A stretch of DNA of 64,000 nucleotides. It comes from Streptomyces zagrosensis. Lineage in GTDB: Bacteria > Actinomycetota > Actinomycetes > Streptomycetales > Streptomycetaceae. A model generated the notes under the pieces. The model did not search any database. It worked only from the letters and a program-made list of their open reading frames with translations, and was not told the DNA's origin. How positions within the stretch are numbered: position 1 is the first letter of the stretch; every line of letters starts with the position of its first letter. Below are positions 8,657 to 17,086 of this stretch, piece after piece. The DNA lies in the NCBI RefSeq assembly GCF_014203645.1, contig NZ_JACHJL010000008.1, forward strand, positions 301,431 to 365,430, read 5' to 3'. The position numbers and the translations under genes were made by a program.

Positions 8657-9547
8657 TCAGATCACAGGAGGTCGGCCCAGCCGGGTCAGGCGCCAAACCG
8701 TACGCCACTTCATCGGGCGTCGCGGACCGCAGGGCGTCGTCCAGCCTTCCTTGAAGCCTCCGAACCAGGCGCGCAGCGCTGGCCTCGATGGCTTCCGGGC
8801 CAAGGTGAGCAAGAGCCATACCGATAGATATATGGGCACCAGAGGGAACGGAAGGTTCCGCCGGGCCAGCCACACCCGGTTCCTAGCCACCATTCGGTGG
8901 TAGACGGCGTGCCTGCTCGGAGCGGTTGTCGGATGGAAGAGCACCAGGTCTGACCGGTAATCGATCATCCAGCCCGCGTTCAGGGCTCGCCAGGCCAGGT
9001 CGGTTTCCTCGTGGGCGTAGAAGAACTCGTCGGGCAGGCCGCCGACCTGGGCAAAGACTCGGGTGCGTACCGCGTTGGCGCCGCCGAGGAAGGTGGTGAC
9101 CCGGGAGGAGCGCATCGGGTCGGATGCGCGTAGCCGAGGCACATGGCGGCGCTGCGTCTCCCCGGTGTCGGGGTCGGCGATGCGGAAGCTGATGATGCCG
9201 AGCGCGGGGTCGGCGGCGAACGCCGCCCGGCACAGTTCGGCGGTGTCCTCGCCCGGCAGCAGCCCGTCGTCGTCGAGGAAGAGCAGGATGTCCACGTCCC
9301 GGCCGTCGGGGCCAAACGCCTCGATGCCGATGTTGCGCCCCGCGGGAATGCCCACGTTCTCGGTCAGCTCCACGGTCCGTACGTCCGCCGGGAGGGTGGG
9401 CAGCGGCGAGCCGTTGCCGACCACGACGACCTGCACCGGATCGCCCTGCTGGCGCGCGACCGAGTCGAGGAGGGCACGCAGCTCGTCGGGGCGGTTGCCC
9501 ATGGTCAGGACAACCGCACCGACGCTGAGCCCGGAACCGGCACTCAC
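8657..9547 (-). CDS. Family 2 glycosyltransferase
   Basis: A 296-aa GT-A fold enzyme. The N-terminal nucleotide-binding part reads GAVVLTMGNRPDELRALLDS and the metal-binding DXD motif is LFLDDDG at residues 90-95; GGANAVRTRVFAQVGG and the acidic EETDLAWR segment match GT2 enzymes that act on lipid or polymer acceptors. The C-terminus has a hydrophobic helix (LVPIYLSVWLLLTLA). The GTG start at 9547 overlaps the stop of the CDP-alcohol transferase (GTGA). Donor sugar unknown; the nearby galE would provide UDP-galactose, but that link is only inference. Confidence 0.88.
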   Translation of the reverse strand: MSAGSGLSVGAVVLTMGNRPDELRALLDSVARQQGDPVQVVVVGNGSPLPTLPADVRTVELTENVGIPAGRNIGIEAFGPDGRDVDILLFLDDDGLLPGEDTAELCRAAFAADPALGIISFRIADPDTGETQRRHVPRLRASDPMRSSRVTTFLGGANAVRTRVFAQVGGLPDEFFYAHEETDLAWRALNAGWMIDYRSDLVLFHPTTAPSRHAVYHRMVARNRVWLARRNLPFPLVPIYLSVWLLLTLARKPSRPALRAWFGGFKEGWTTPCGPRRPMKWRTVWRLTRLGRPPVI

Positions 9548-10338
9548 TTGAGCCTGCTCGACGCAAGGATCGACACCAGGTGCAGCAGGGTCTGCATGAT
9601 CGCGATGCCCGCGAGCACCGCGACGCCCAGCCTGGTGAAGAACAGGTCCCCCTTGGCCATATCGGTCATGTCCAAGATCGCCACGAACAGGATGACCAGC
9701 GACGCCTCCACGCCGCCAACCAGGCGGTGGAACTTCAGCGCCGCCGCCGCCTTGCGGGCCAGCGCGATCCCCGAGGAGCGCGGAGTGGCGGCCTCGTCCT
9801 TGACCGCGGGCAGCCCGCTGCGCGCCCTGGCCACGTCCACCAGGTCGGTCTCGGCCTTGATCAAAATCGCGCCGAGCGCCGCCAAGGTGCCGAGGAAGGC
9901 CCACATCCAGTTCGTCGAGTCACCTTCCTGGTGGAAGACGTCGGCCGCCCGGACACCAAAGCCGACCAGCAGGGCCGCCTCGCACAGGTAGTGGCCGACC
10001 CGGTCCAGGTAGACGCCGGTGATCGAGGTCTGCCCCCGCCAGCGGGCGACCTCGCCATCCACGCAGTCGAGCAGCAGGTAGAGCTGGATGAGGACGACGC
10101 CAAGCACTGCCCCGGTCAGGCCAGGCACCAAGAGCGCCGCGCCGGCCAGGAAGCCAGCGACCACCATCAGGTGGGTGAGCTGGTTGGGCGTGATCCTGGT
10201 GTTGACCAGGTACGGGTCGCACCGCAGCGAGATCTCTCGCATGTACAGGCGTCCGGCCCAGTGCTCACCGCTGCGCCGGTCCTTCACGCCCTCGGGGTGA
10301 ACGACTGGACGGAGTTCAGCTACTGACGGTTTTGGCAT
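9544..10338 (-). CDS. CDP-alcohol phosphatidyltransferase family membrane enzyme (altered last Asp)
   Basis: A 264-aa integral membrane protein of the class that moves a phospho-alcohol from a CDP-alcohol (or CDP-diacylglycerol) to a second alcohol. The motif begins canonically at D91-x-x-D94-G-x-x-A-R99 and continues G108-x3-D112, but the position of the last conserved Asp, used as catalytic base, is His116 (LDRVGHYL). Four to six hydrophobic spans follow. It overlaps the preceding dehydrogenase gene by 23 bases. Either this is a sub-family with His as base or the enzyme uses a different chemistry. The neighbouring nucleotidyltransferase could make its CDP-alcohol donor. Confidence 0.85.
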   Translation of the reverse strand: MPKPSVAELRPVVHPEGVKDRRSGEHWAGRLYMREISLRCDPYLVNTRITPNQLTHLMVVAGFLAGAALLVPGLTGAVLGVVLIQLYLLLDCVDGEVARWRGQTSITGVYLDRVGHYLCEAALLVGFGVRAADVFHQEGDSTNWMWAFLGTLAALGAILIKAETDLVDVARARSGLPAVKDEAATPRSSGIALARKAAAALKFHRLVGGVEASLVILFVAILDMTDMAKGDLFFTRLGVAVLAGIAIMQTLLHLVSILASSRLK

Positions 10339-11377
10339 AGTCGGCGTATGCGTCCCTGATCGCTTCGGTGGAGAGCCCCAGGTGCTCCAAGATCGTGTAG
10401 CGCCCTGGGCGGGTCTGCGGCGCGTACTCCACCGCCGTGACGAATTCGTCGACGGTGAAGCCTATTTCGCTGGGCAGCACGGGCAGCCCGTGCCGCTTGA
10501 GCACATCGACCATGAGGGCCGACATCTCGTGATCGCCCCTGAGATACGTCGCGAAGGCGGCGCCGAGGCCGCACTGCTCGCCGTGCGAGGCGGCGCGCTT
10601 GGGGTAGAGCAGGTCGAACGCGTGGTTGATCTCATGGCAGGCGCCGGATGCAGGGCGGCTGTCGCCGGCCACCGACATCGAGATCCCGGTCAGCACCAGG
10701 CCCTCGGCCAACACCGTCAAAAACTCGTCGTCGCCGCAGCCGCCGGGGTGCCGCAGCACCGCATGGCCGGCTTGGCGGGCCATCGCGGCGGCCAGGCCGT
10801 CGATCTGCTCGCCGGTCTCGCGGTGCGAAAGCTCCCAGTCCGCGACCGCGGAGATGTTGGAGATCACATCGCCGACGCCCGAGCGGACGAAGCGGATCGG
10901 CGCCTCCCTGATCACATCCAGGTCGATGACGATGGCGATCGGATTGGGCACACCGTAGGAGCCACGCCCCGCATCGTTGTCGAGCGTGGCGACCGGCGAG
11001 CACAGGCCGTCGTGCGAGAGGTTCGTGGCGACGGCGACCAGGGGCAGCCCGATCCGTGCCGCGGCGAACTTCGCGCAGTCGATGATCTTGCCGCCGCCCA
11101 TGCCGACGACCGCGTCGTAGCGCCCCGACTTCATGGCGTCAGCGAGCTTGATCGCGTCATCGAGGGTGCCGCCGCCGACCTCGTACCAGGAGGCACCGGG
11201 CAGCGCGGGGGCGAGGCGCTCACGCAGCGCCGCCCCGGAGCCGCCGCTGATGGCGATGGCGAGCTTGCCCGACGCGGAGATCCGCTGATCGACCAGGAGA
11301 CCTGCCAGGTCGTCCAGGGCGCCCGACCTGATATCGACGACGACCGGCGAGGGGATGAGCCGGGTCAGTACTGGCAC
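10316..11377 (-). CDS. Iron/zinc-type alcohol dehydrogenase family protein (glycerol-1-phosphate dehydrogenase-like)
   Basis: A 353-aa member of the dehydroquinate synthase-like superfamily. The nucleotide-binding region reads DAVVGMGGGKIIDCAKFAA and the metal site has the two His motifs GACHEINHAF and ASHGEQCGLG. Members near CDP-alcohol transferases (EgsA/AraM group) reduce a keto-sugar phosphate to a polyol phosphate, for example sn-glycerol-1-phosphate. Here that product would be the substrate of the nucleotidyltransferase encoded just upstream. The GTG start at 11377 lies inside the end of the nucleotidyltransferase gene. Exact substrate cannot be read from sequence. Confidence 0.87.
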   Translation of the reverse strand: MPVLTRLIPSPVVVDIRSGALDDLAGLLVDQRISASGKLAIAISGGSGAALRERLAPALPGASWYEVGGGTLDDAIKLADAMKSGRYDAVVGMGGGKIIDCAKFAAARIGLPLVAVATNLSHDGLCSPVATLDNDAGRGSYGVPNPIAIVIDLDVIREAPIRFVRSGVGDVISNISAVADWELSHRETGEQIDGLAAAMARQAGHAVLRHPGGCGDDEFLTVLAEGLVLTGISMSVAGDSRPASGACHEINHAFDLLYPKRAASHGEQCGLGAAFATYLRGDHEMSALMVDVLKRHGLPVLPSEIGFTVDEFVTAVEYAPQTRPGRYTILEHLGLSTEAIRDAYADYAKTVSS

Positions 11378-12114
11378 GCGATCTCCCGTCCCTTGGCGAG
11401 GTCGTCGTGGTTGTCGATCTCGACCCACTTGACGTCGCCGATCGGGGCCGTGTCGATGGTGAAACCGCGGTTGACCAGCTCCTGGTACCCGTCCTCGTAG
11501 TAGAGGTCGGGGTCGCGCTCGAAGGTGGTCTTGAGCGCGTCGGCCAGTTCCTCGGCCGCCTCCGGCTCGATCAGCGTGAGACCGATGTACTCACCGGTCG
11601 CCGCGGCCGGGTCCATCAGCTTGGTGATCTTGCGGACGCCCTTGGCGGGGTCAGCGACGACCTTCATCTCCTCGTCGGCCAGCTGCTTGACCGTGTCGAG
11701 CGCCAGAATGATCTTCTGGCCCTTGCCGCGTGCGGCGAGCAGCGACTTCTCCACCGAGACCGGGTGAACGGTGTCGCCGTTGGCCAGGATGGCGCCCTGC
11801 TTCAGCACCTCACGGGCACACCACAGGGAGTAGGCGTTGTTCCACTCCTCGGCCTTGTCGTTGTCGATGAGGGTGAGGGTGACGCCGTACTTACGCTCCA
11901 GCGCTTCCTTGCGCTCGTACACCGCTTCCTTGCGGTACCCCACGACGACGGCGACGTCGGTGAGACCCACCTCGGCGAAGTTGCCCAACGTGAGGTCGAG
12001 CACGGTGGTCGTGCCCTCCCCCGCGGGGTCCACTGGCACCAGGGCCTTGGGCAGGGTGTCGGTGTAGGGGCGCAAACGCCGTCCGGCGCCGGCCGCCAGC
12101 ACGAGGCCAATCAT
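11365..12114 (-). CDS. NTP-transferase family sugar/alditol-phosphate nucleotidyltransferase
   Basis: A 249-aa enzyme with the N-terminal signature MIGLVLAAGAGRRLRPYTD and the lysine PKALVPV that define the nucleotidyltransferase superfamily (GlmU, IPCT, LicC). The metal-binding aspartate is in AILANGDTVHP and the later one in VKWVEIDNHDD. Single-domain enzymes beside CDP-alcohol transferases usually activate a phospho-alcohol with CTP. The ATG at 12114 overlaps the upstream gene by ATGA. In the block it would convert the polyol phosphate from the iron-type dehydrogenase into a CDP-polyol for the two phosphotransferases. Confidence 0.87.
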   Translation of the reverse strand: MIGLVLAAGAGRRLRPYTDTLPKALVPVDPAGEGTTTVLDLTLGNFAEVGLTDVAVVVGYRKEAVYERKEALERKYGVTLTLIDNDKAEEWNNAYSLWCAREVLKQGAILANGDTVHPVSVEKSLLAARGKGQKIILALDTVKQLADEEMKVVADPAKGVRKITKLMDPAAATGEYIGLTLIEPEAAEELADALKTTFERDPDLYYEDGYQELVNRGFTIDTAPIGDVKWVEIDNHDDLAKGREIACQY

Positions 12115-13949
12115 GCGGGTTCTCCTGATTCGTCGTGTACAGCGGGTGCTCCGGAGGAGACCCAAAAACGGATGCTCTCGATGAGCACCGCAAGCGCCAG
12201 GGCTAGTGCGAGTGCCGTCAACGCGAGGGTGAAACCAGTACCGTGCAGCAGGGCTGCGACGACCGTGACCACCAGGACGCGTCCCTCGTGCCCGCCGGTC
12301 ATCCGCACCAGCCAGTGCGGCGGCGCGCCGGTGCCGCCGCGAATGCGGTAGACCGTGTCGTAGTGATGGTAGGCGACGGCGGCCACCAGCCCGAAAGCAG
12401 CGGGCAACGCTCCGTTCACCTCCGAGCGAGCGGCAAGCACCAGGACGGTGAGGTATTCCGCCGCTCGGAACAGCGGTGGGACCAGCCAGTCAAGCGCGCC
12501 CTTGAGGGGCCGGGCGACGGCGCGGCCTGCGCAGATCACATAGATCGCGGCGCCAAGCACCGGCCACCAGGCGCCCGGCTCACCCACCCACACCGAGGCG
12601 ATCAGCGCCGCGGTGCCCACCACCGCGAAGAGCGGGGCGGCAAATGACATAGCAGGCGCATGGGGCGCAAGGGGTGCAGACGGGGGTGAAGCGCGGTGGG
12701 CGGAGCCCTTGCCGATCGCCTCGGCCAGCGGCCCTGAGTCGGCGAGGTGGGCGAGCGCGGTGGCGGCCCGGTCGGTCCGCACCGCGGCCCGGGTCAGCGA
12801 GCGTAGGACCCGGCCCGCCGTGGTGTAGCAGGCGGCCAGGGCGCAGCCGATGAGCAGCGCGTAGAAGGTGATACGGGGCGTGGTCAGCGCGGTGAGCACG
12901 GCGATCATGGCCCAGCGTTCACCGATCGGCAGCACGACCATGCGGCGGGCCCACACCGTCCAGCCGACGCTGTTGAGCCGATCGGAGAGTGCGGCGGTGG
13001 GGCTGGAGTTGCCGGTGGCGTCGTGGTTGGCCTCGTTGAAGGAGAAGTCCACGACATGGCGGCAGGTCTGGAGCACCATGGCCGCAAGAGCCAGCGTCCA
13101 CACGTCATCGCTGCCGCCGCCGCGTGCGGCGCCGATCGCCAGGCCCGCGTAGTACGCGTACTCCTTGGCCCGGTCGAAGGTGGCGTCGAGCCAGGCGCCC
13201 AGTGTGGAGTACTGGAGCGAGTAGCGGGCGAGTTGGCCGTCGGTGCAGTCCAGTACGAAGGAGGCGATGAGCAAGATGCCTGCGGCGACGAAGCCGGGCC
13301 GGGTGCCGGTGGCCGCGCACCCCGCCGCGATGAGCGCGGTGAGCAGCGAGGCGGTGGTGACCTGGTTGGGGGTCAGCCCCCTGCGGGCACACCAGCGGGC
13401 GATGTAGCGGGAGTAGGGGCTGATGAAGAAGGTGGTGACGAAGCCGTCGCGGGCCTTGACGGCGCTCCGCAGCCGCACCTTCTCCTCATCGACGTCCGCG
13501 ATGGCGGCCCTAGCCCGGGCATGTGCCGTGGCATCGGCAGGCACGGCAGCCACCAGCACGCCCAACTCGGGCCGCTGTACGACGATGCCGTCAGCGATCA
13601 GATCGTCCGCCACCAGATCCGGCAGATTGGCAGCAGCCACGTCGCAGGAGTGGGCAGAACCAACCGATGCGCGGGCGTGCACGGCGCGAGCCAGCGCGCC
13701 GCTGGCCTCGGCCTGGACGGTGAGGGCGCCGGTCACAGCGGCGGCGGGAAAGCGTGGGTCGGTCAGGGCCAGGCGCAGCGCGTGCAGATGGCCGGTGAAG
13801 CGGCTGTCCACCAGCGCGACGCGCTGATGCGCCGGGGCGGCAGTCAGTTCGCGGGCAGCATCGGCGGCATCGGCCGCCGGGCGGACATCAAAGCCGAGCC
13901 TCCGCAGGTCGTCCTCAACGGACGAGCCGACGACCGGCGGACCGGTCAC
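12111..13949 (-). CDS. Large CDP-alcohol phosphatidyltransferase with N-terminal and C-terminal extra domains (DUF5941-like)
   Basis: A 612-aa protein in three parts. Residues 1-165 form a soluble domain of unknown role, residues 170-400 a CDP-alcohol phosphatidyltransferase with the complete motif D234-x-x-D237-G-x-x-A-R242...G251-x3-D255-x3-D259, and residues 440-600 a second hydrophobic domain that matches what I recall as DUF5941. About ten to twelve membrane spans are likely in total. The GTG at 13949 is the first usable start; an AAGGAG lies some 25 bases before it, closer to a CTG, so the N-terminus may be slightly longer. It is the first gene of the six-gene polymer block. Probably joins alditol-phosphate units to a lipid or growing chain. 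Confidence 0.82.
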   Translation of the reverse strand: MTGPPVVGSSVEDDLRRLGFDVRPAADAADAARELTAAPAHQRVALVDSRFTGHLHALRLALTDPRFPAAAVTGALTVQAEASGALARAVHARASVGSAHSCDVAAANLPDLVADDLIADGIVVQRPELGVLVAAVPADATAHARARAAIADVDEEKVRLRSAVKARDGFVTTFFISPYSRYIARWCARRGLTPNQVTTASLLTALIAAGCAATGTRPGFVAAGILLIASFVLDCTDGQLARYSLQYSTLGAWLDATFDRAKEYAYYAGLAIGAARGGGSDDVWTLALAAMVLQTCRHVVDFSFNEANHDATGNSSPTAALSDRLNSVGWTVWARRMVVLPIGERWAMIAVLTALTTPRITFYALLIGCALAACYTTAGRVLRSLTRAAVRTDRAATALAHLADSGPLAEAIGKGSAHRASPPSAPLAPHAPAMSFAAPLFAVVGTAALIASVWVGEPGAWWPVLGAAIYVICAGRAVARPLKGALDWLVPPLFRAAEYLTVLVLAARSEVNGALPAAFGLVAAVAYHHYDTVYRIRGGTGAPPHWLVRMTGGHEGRVLVVTVVAALLHGTGFTLALTALALALALAVLIESIRFWVSSGAPAVHDESGEPA

Positions 13950-14251
13950 AATGGCGATCGACAGACGAACTCACTCCTTGGCAACTGGCGTGGCCGCGCC
14001 GGTTCATGGCCGATTCATGGCCAGTTCAGGGCATGTCCGGGTACCGGTCGCGACCTGCTCCGACCTGGTGGCGGCGGACAGCACGTCGGCAGAGGTTATC
14101 GGATCACCGGAGGCGACCGTTCACCGCACATTCACCTCGCGATCCGATGAACGACGGCTCGGCCTGCCGCGATCATCATGGTCGATGGCCGCCATCCACG
14201 ACAAACGCCGGCCCGCTCAAGCGGACGAATTCCGGTCGGTAAGGTGCGGTC
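13950..14251. promoter_or_regulatory. Divergent promoter region, polymer block versus galE
   Basis: About 300 bases between genes that read away from each other, so promoters for both directions should be here. AAGGAG at about 13976-13981 (minus strand) is the likely ribosome site region of the left gene. CATGGCC occurs twice near 14005-14025. I see no clear palindrome or consensus promoter. Confidence 0.45.
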
Positions 14252-15250
14252 ATGATGTGGCTGATCACCGGCGGTGCCGGATATATCGGGGCGCATGTCG
14301 TACGGGCCATGCGCGAAGCCGGTGAGCGCGTGGTGGTCCTGGACGACCTGACGAGCGGCGTCGCCAGCCGGCTGCCCCATGACGTTCCACTGGTGCGCGG
14401 GTCGGTCCTTGACCGGGCCCTGGTGGACCGGGTGCTTACGGAGCACGAGGTGAGCGGCGTGGTGCACCTGGCCGCGCGCAAGCAGGTCGGGGAGTCCGTC
14501 GAGCAGCCGATCCGCTACTACGAGGAAAACGTGCACGGGCTGGCCGTGCTGCTTGGCGCGGTGACCGCCGCAGACGTACGAGCCTTTGTGTTCTCCTCGT
14601 CCGCGGCCGTCTACGGCATGCCCGACGTGGACCTGGTCACCGAGGACACCCCGTGTTTGCCGATGAATCCGTACGGCGAGACCAAGCTGGCCGGCGAGTG
14701 GCTGGTACGGGCCGCAGGGCGGGCACACGGCCTCTCCACGGCCTGCCTGCGCTACTTCAACGTGGCCGGAAGCGCCAGCCCCGAACTCGCCGACACCGGC
14801 GTGTTCAACATCATCCCGATGTTCTTCGACAAGGTCACCGAGGGCCAGGCCCCGCTGATCTTCGGTGACGACTATGCGACGCCGGACGGAAGCTGCGTAC
14901 GGGACTACGTCCACGTGGCCGACCTGGCCGATGCGCATCTGGCCGCCGCCCGCTGGCTGGCTGGGCCGACTGGGCCGGCTGGGTCGGCTGGGCCGCGCGA
15001 TCTCACCGTGAACGTCGGCACGGGTCAGGGGGTATCCGTACGCGAGATGGCCGAATTGGTCGCAGACGTCACGGGCCACGGTGGCCCGATCGCCGAGGTG
15101 GCGCCGCGCCGCGCCGGAGACCCGGCGCGCGTGGTGGCCTCCGCGGAGCGGATCACCCGAGAACTCGGCTGGTCGGCCCGGTACGACGTGCGCGCAATGG
15201 TCACATCCGCCTGGCAGGGCTGGCTGCACCACCAGGCCACATCCCGCTGA
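14252..15250 (+). CDS. galE: UDP-glucose 4-epimerase
   Basis: A 332-aa extended short-chain dehydrogenase. The NAD site is ITGGAGYIGAHV at residues 5-16; the catalytic Ser lies in VFSSSAAVYG and the YxxxK pair in NPYGETKLAGEW; RDYVHVADLADAHL is the usual C-terminal marker. It interconverts UDP-glucose and UDP-galactose and could supply sugar for the wall polymer made by the divergent block. The tandem ATGATG start has AAGGTG upstream. A short Gly/Pro/Thr repeat (GPTGPAGSAGP) encoded by a near-perfect 9-base repeat near 14960-14995 is an unusual loop insertion unlikely to matter for activity. Confidence 0.92.
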   Translation: MMWLITGGAGYIGAHVVRAMREAGERVVVLDDLTSGVASRLPHDVPLVRGSVLDRALVDRVLTEHEVSGVVHLAARKQVGESVEQPIRYYEENVHGLAVLLGAVTAADVRAFVFSSSAAVYGMPDVDLVTEDTPCLPMNPYGETKLAGEWLVRAAGRAHGLSTACLRYFNVAGSASPELADTGVFNIIPMFFDKVTEGQAPLIFGDDYATPDGSCVRDYVHVADLADAHLAAARWLAGPTGPAGSAGPRDLTVNVGTGQGVSVREMAELVADVTGHGGPIAEVAPRRAGDPARVVASAERITRELGWSARYDVRAMVTSAWQGWLHHQATSR

Positions 15251-15363
15251 GCCGCGCCCGCGCCGGACGCGCCCCGGCCAGCCCGCAAGCGCACGCCGTA
15301 CGCGGCGTTCCGCTACCCGCCGTACATGCCAAGAGGCAATTCATCACCGCAGGTCACAGCACA

Positions 15364-15378
15364 TGACAACGGTATTCA
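15364..15378 (+). promoter_or_regulatory. Candidate Zur box upstream of the zinc exporter
   Basis: TGACAACGGTATTCA matches the actinobacterial Zur consensus TGAAAATGATTTTCA at 11 of 15 positions, including both TGA/TCA ends. It lies 91 bases before the exporter start. In S. coelicolor zinc-loaded Zur is reported to activate zitB, the homologous exporter. The match was judged by eye. Confidence 0.6.
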
Positions 15379-15469
15379 GCGCCGCGTTGCAAAGACCCCC
15401 CGCCCCACCGTTCACTGAGATCGGCGCCGACATGCGGCGGCCGGTCTGAGTCCACTGTGGAGGCACTTC

Positions 15470-16417
15470 ATGGGCGCTGGGCACGATCACGGACACTCCC
15501 ACGGGGCCCCGCCCGCCGGGGCCACGGGCACTGCCGCCGCCGCCTACCAAGGGCGGCTGCGGATCGCGCTGGGCATCACGCTCATGGTGATGGTCCTGGA
15601 GATCGTGGGCGGCCTGGTCGCCGGTTCGCTGGCACTGCTCGCGGACGCCGGACACATGGCCACGGACGCGGTCGGCCTGGCCATGGCGCTGCTCGCCATC
15701 CACTTCGCCAACCGGCCCCCGAGCGTGCGCCGCACCTACGGGTACGCCAGGGCCGAGATCTTGGCCGCGCTCGCCAACTGTCTACTACTGCTCGGTGTCG
15801 GCGGTTACATCCTGTACGAGGCAGTCGATCGGTTCCTCACCCCGGCCGAGACCGAGGGCGGGCTGACCATCGTGTTCGGCGCGATCGGCCTGGTCGCGAA
15901 CGTGATCTCGCTCTCGTTGCTGCTGCGCGGCCAGCGCGACAGCCTCAATGTGCGCGGTGCCTACCTTGAGGTATTGGCGGATGCGCTGGGTTCGGTGGCG
16001 GTATTGGTGTCGGCCGCGGTGATCATGGCAACGGGCTGGCAGGCCGCCGACCCGATCGCCTCGCTGGTGATCGGCCTGATGATCGTTCCGCGTACCTGGA
16101 AGCTGCTGCGCGAGACGCTGAATGTGCTGCTTGAGTCCGCGCCCACGGACGTGGACATGGAGGAAGTACGCCGTCACATCCTGGCGTTGCCCGGGGTTGA
16201 GGGCCTACACGATCTGCATGTGTGGACGATCACCTCGGGGATGCCCGTTCTCTCCGCACATGTAGTAGTAAGCCAGGAAGTAGTGGACTCGGTCGGTCAC
16301 GAAAGGTTGCTGCACGAGTTGCAGGGCTGCCTGGGTGAGCACTTCGATGTGGATCACTGCACGTTTCAGCTTGAGCCCGGCGGACATGCCGCGCACGAGG
16401 CAAAGTTGTGCCACTGA
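15470..16417 (+). CDS. zitB: Cation diffusion facilitator zinc exporter
   Basis: A 315-aa CDF transporter. A His-rich N-terminus (HDHGHSHG) leads into six membrane spans; the metal site residues are in ALLADAGHMATDAVGL (span II, HxxxD) and LEVLADALGSVAVL (span V, DxxxD), the pattern of zinc-specific CDFs. The C-terminal cytoplasmic domain (HDLHVWTITSGMPVLSAHV) is the regulatory metal-binding fold, and the tail is again His-rich. GGAGG precedes the ATG. The position between galE and idi corresponds to the Zur-activated exporter zitB of S. coelicolor as I recall it, and a candidate Zur site lies upstream. Confidence 0.9.
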   Translation: MGAGHDHGHSHGAPPAGATGTAAAAYQGRLRIALGITLMVMVLEIVGGLVAGSLALLADAGHMATDAVGLAMALLAIHFANRPPSVRRTYGYARAEILAALANCLLLLGVGGYILYEAVDRFLTPAETEGGLTIVFGAIGLVANVISLSLLLRGQRDSLNVRGAYLEVLADALGSVAVLVSAAVIMATGWQAADPIASLVIGLMIVPRTWKLLRETLNVLLESAPTDVDMEEVRRHILALPGVEGLHDLHVWTITSGMPVLSAHVVVSQEVVDSVGHERLLHELQGCLGEHFDVDHCTFQLEPGGHAAHEAKLCH

Positions 16418-16474
16418 CGTGCACCCCTGTCATACGGCAGACTGGATCACCGAAGCCCGACGACGAGGATGGAC

Positions 16475-17086
16475 ATGCCGACGACACCCACCAACGGCCG
16501 CTCCACCGACAGCGCGGCGGCATCCGTGCCCGACCCCGCTGCTCAACCGATCATGCTTGAACTGGTCGATGAGGACGGCAATACGATCGGCACCGCGGAA
16601 AAGCTGTCCGCTCATCAAGCGCCCGGCCAACTGCACCGCGCCTTCTCCGTCTTCCTTTTCGATGACCGCGGACGCCTGCTGCTCCAGCAGCGCGCGCTGA
16701 GCAAGTACCACTCCCCCGGCGTCTGGTCGAACACCTGCTGTGGCCATCCGTATCCGGACGAGCCCCCGTTCGTCGCCGCCGCACGACGCACCGGCGAGGA
16801 GTTGGGCGCGGCACCTATCTTGCTGCGCGAGGCGGGCAGGGTGCGCTACAACCACCCGGACCCCGCCTCTGGTTTGGTGGAGCAGGAGTACAACCACCTG
16901 TTCGCTGGGCTGATCGGGACCGCGTTGCGGCCCGACCCCGAGGAGATCGCCGAGACGGCGTTCGTCACGCCGGACGAGCTCGACGCGTTGCGTGCGGAGC
17001 GAACGTTCTCGGCATGGTTCATGGACGTCCTTGACACCGCGCGGCCGGCGATCCGCGAGGTCACGGGCCCGGCGGCAGGCTGGTAG
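16475..17086 (+). CDS. idi: Isopentenyl-diphosphate delta-isomerase, type 1
   Basis: A Nudix-fold enzyme of about 203 aa that interconverts IPP and DMAPP. The catalytic cysteine is in WSNTCCGHP and the catalytic glutamate in EQEYNHLF; the metal-ligand His residues are in QLHRAFSVFLF and the Nudix-like helix RRTGEELG is present. I place the start at the second ATG (16475), because GAGGA ends five bases before it; an ATG six bases earlier is possible. It serves general isoprenoid supply and fits with the hopanoid operon 11 kb away. Its last 26 bases overlap the end of the convergent ATPase gene. Confidence 0.92.
   Translation: MPTTPTNGRSTDSAAASVPDPAAQPIMLELVDEDGNTIGTAEKLSAHQAPGQLHRAFSVFLFDDRGRLLLQQRALSKYHSPGVWSNTCCGHPYPDEPPFVAAARRTGEELGAAPILLREAGRVRYNHPDPASGLVEQEYNHLFAGLIGTALRPDPEEIAETAFVTPDELDALRAERTFSAWFMDVLDTARPAIREVTGPAAGW

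Noticed and set aside
8657..9904. Longer frame for the glycosyltransferase with about 120 extra N-terminal residues
   Set aside because: The extension overlaps the CDP-alcohol transferase gene and is not protein-like; the GTG at 9547 with GTGA overlap is preferred.
15363..15449. 28-codon frame before the zinc exporter as a leader peptide
   Set aside because: It has no ribosome site, and its first codons coincide with the candidate Zur box, which is the simpler reading.
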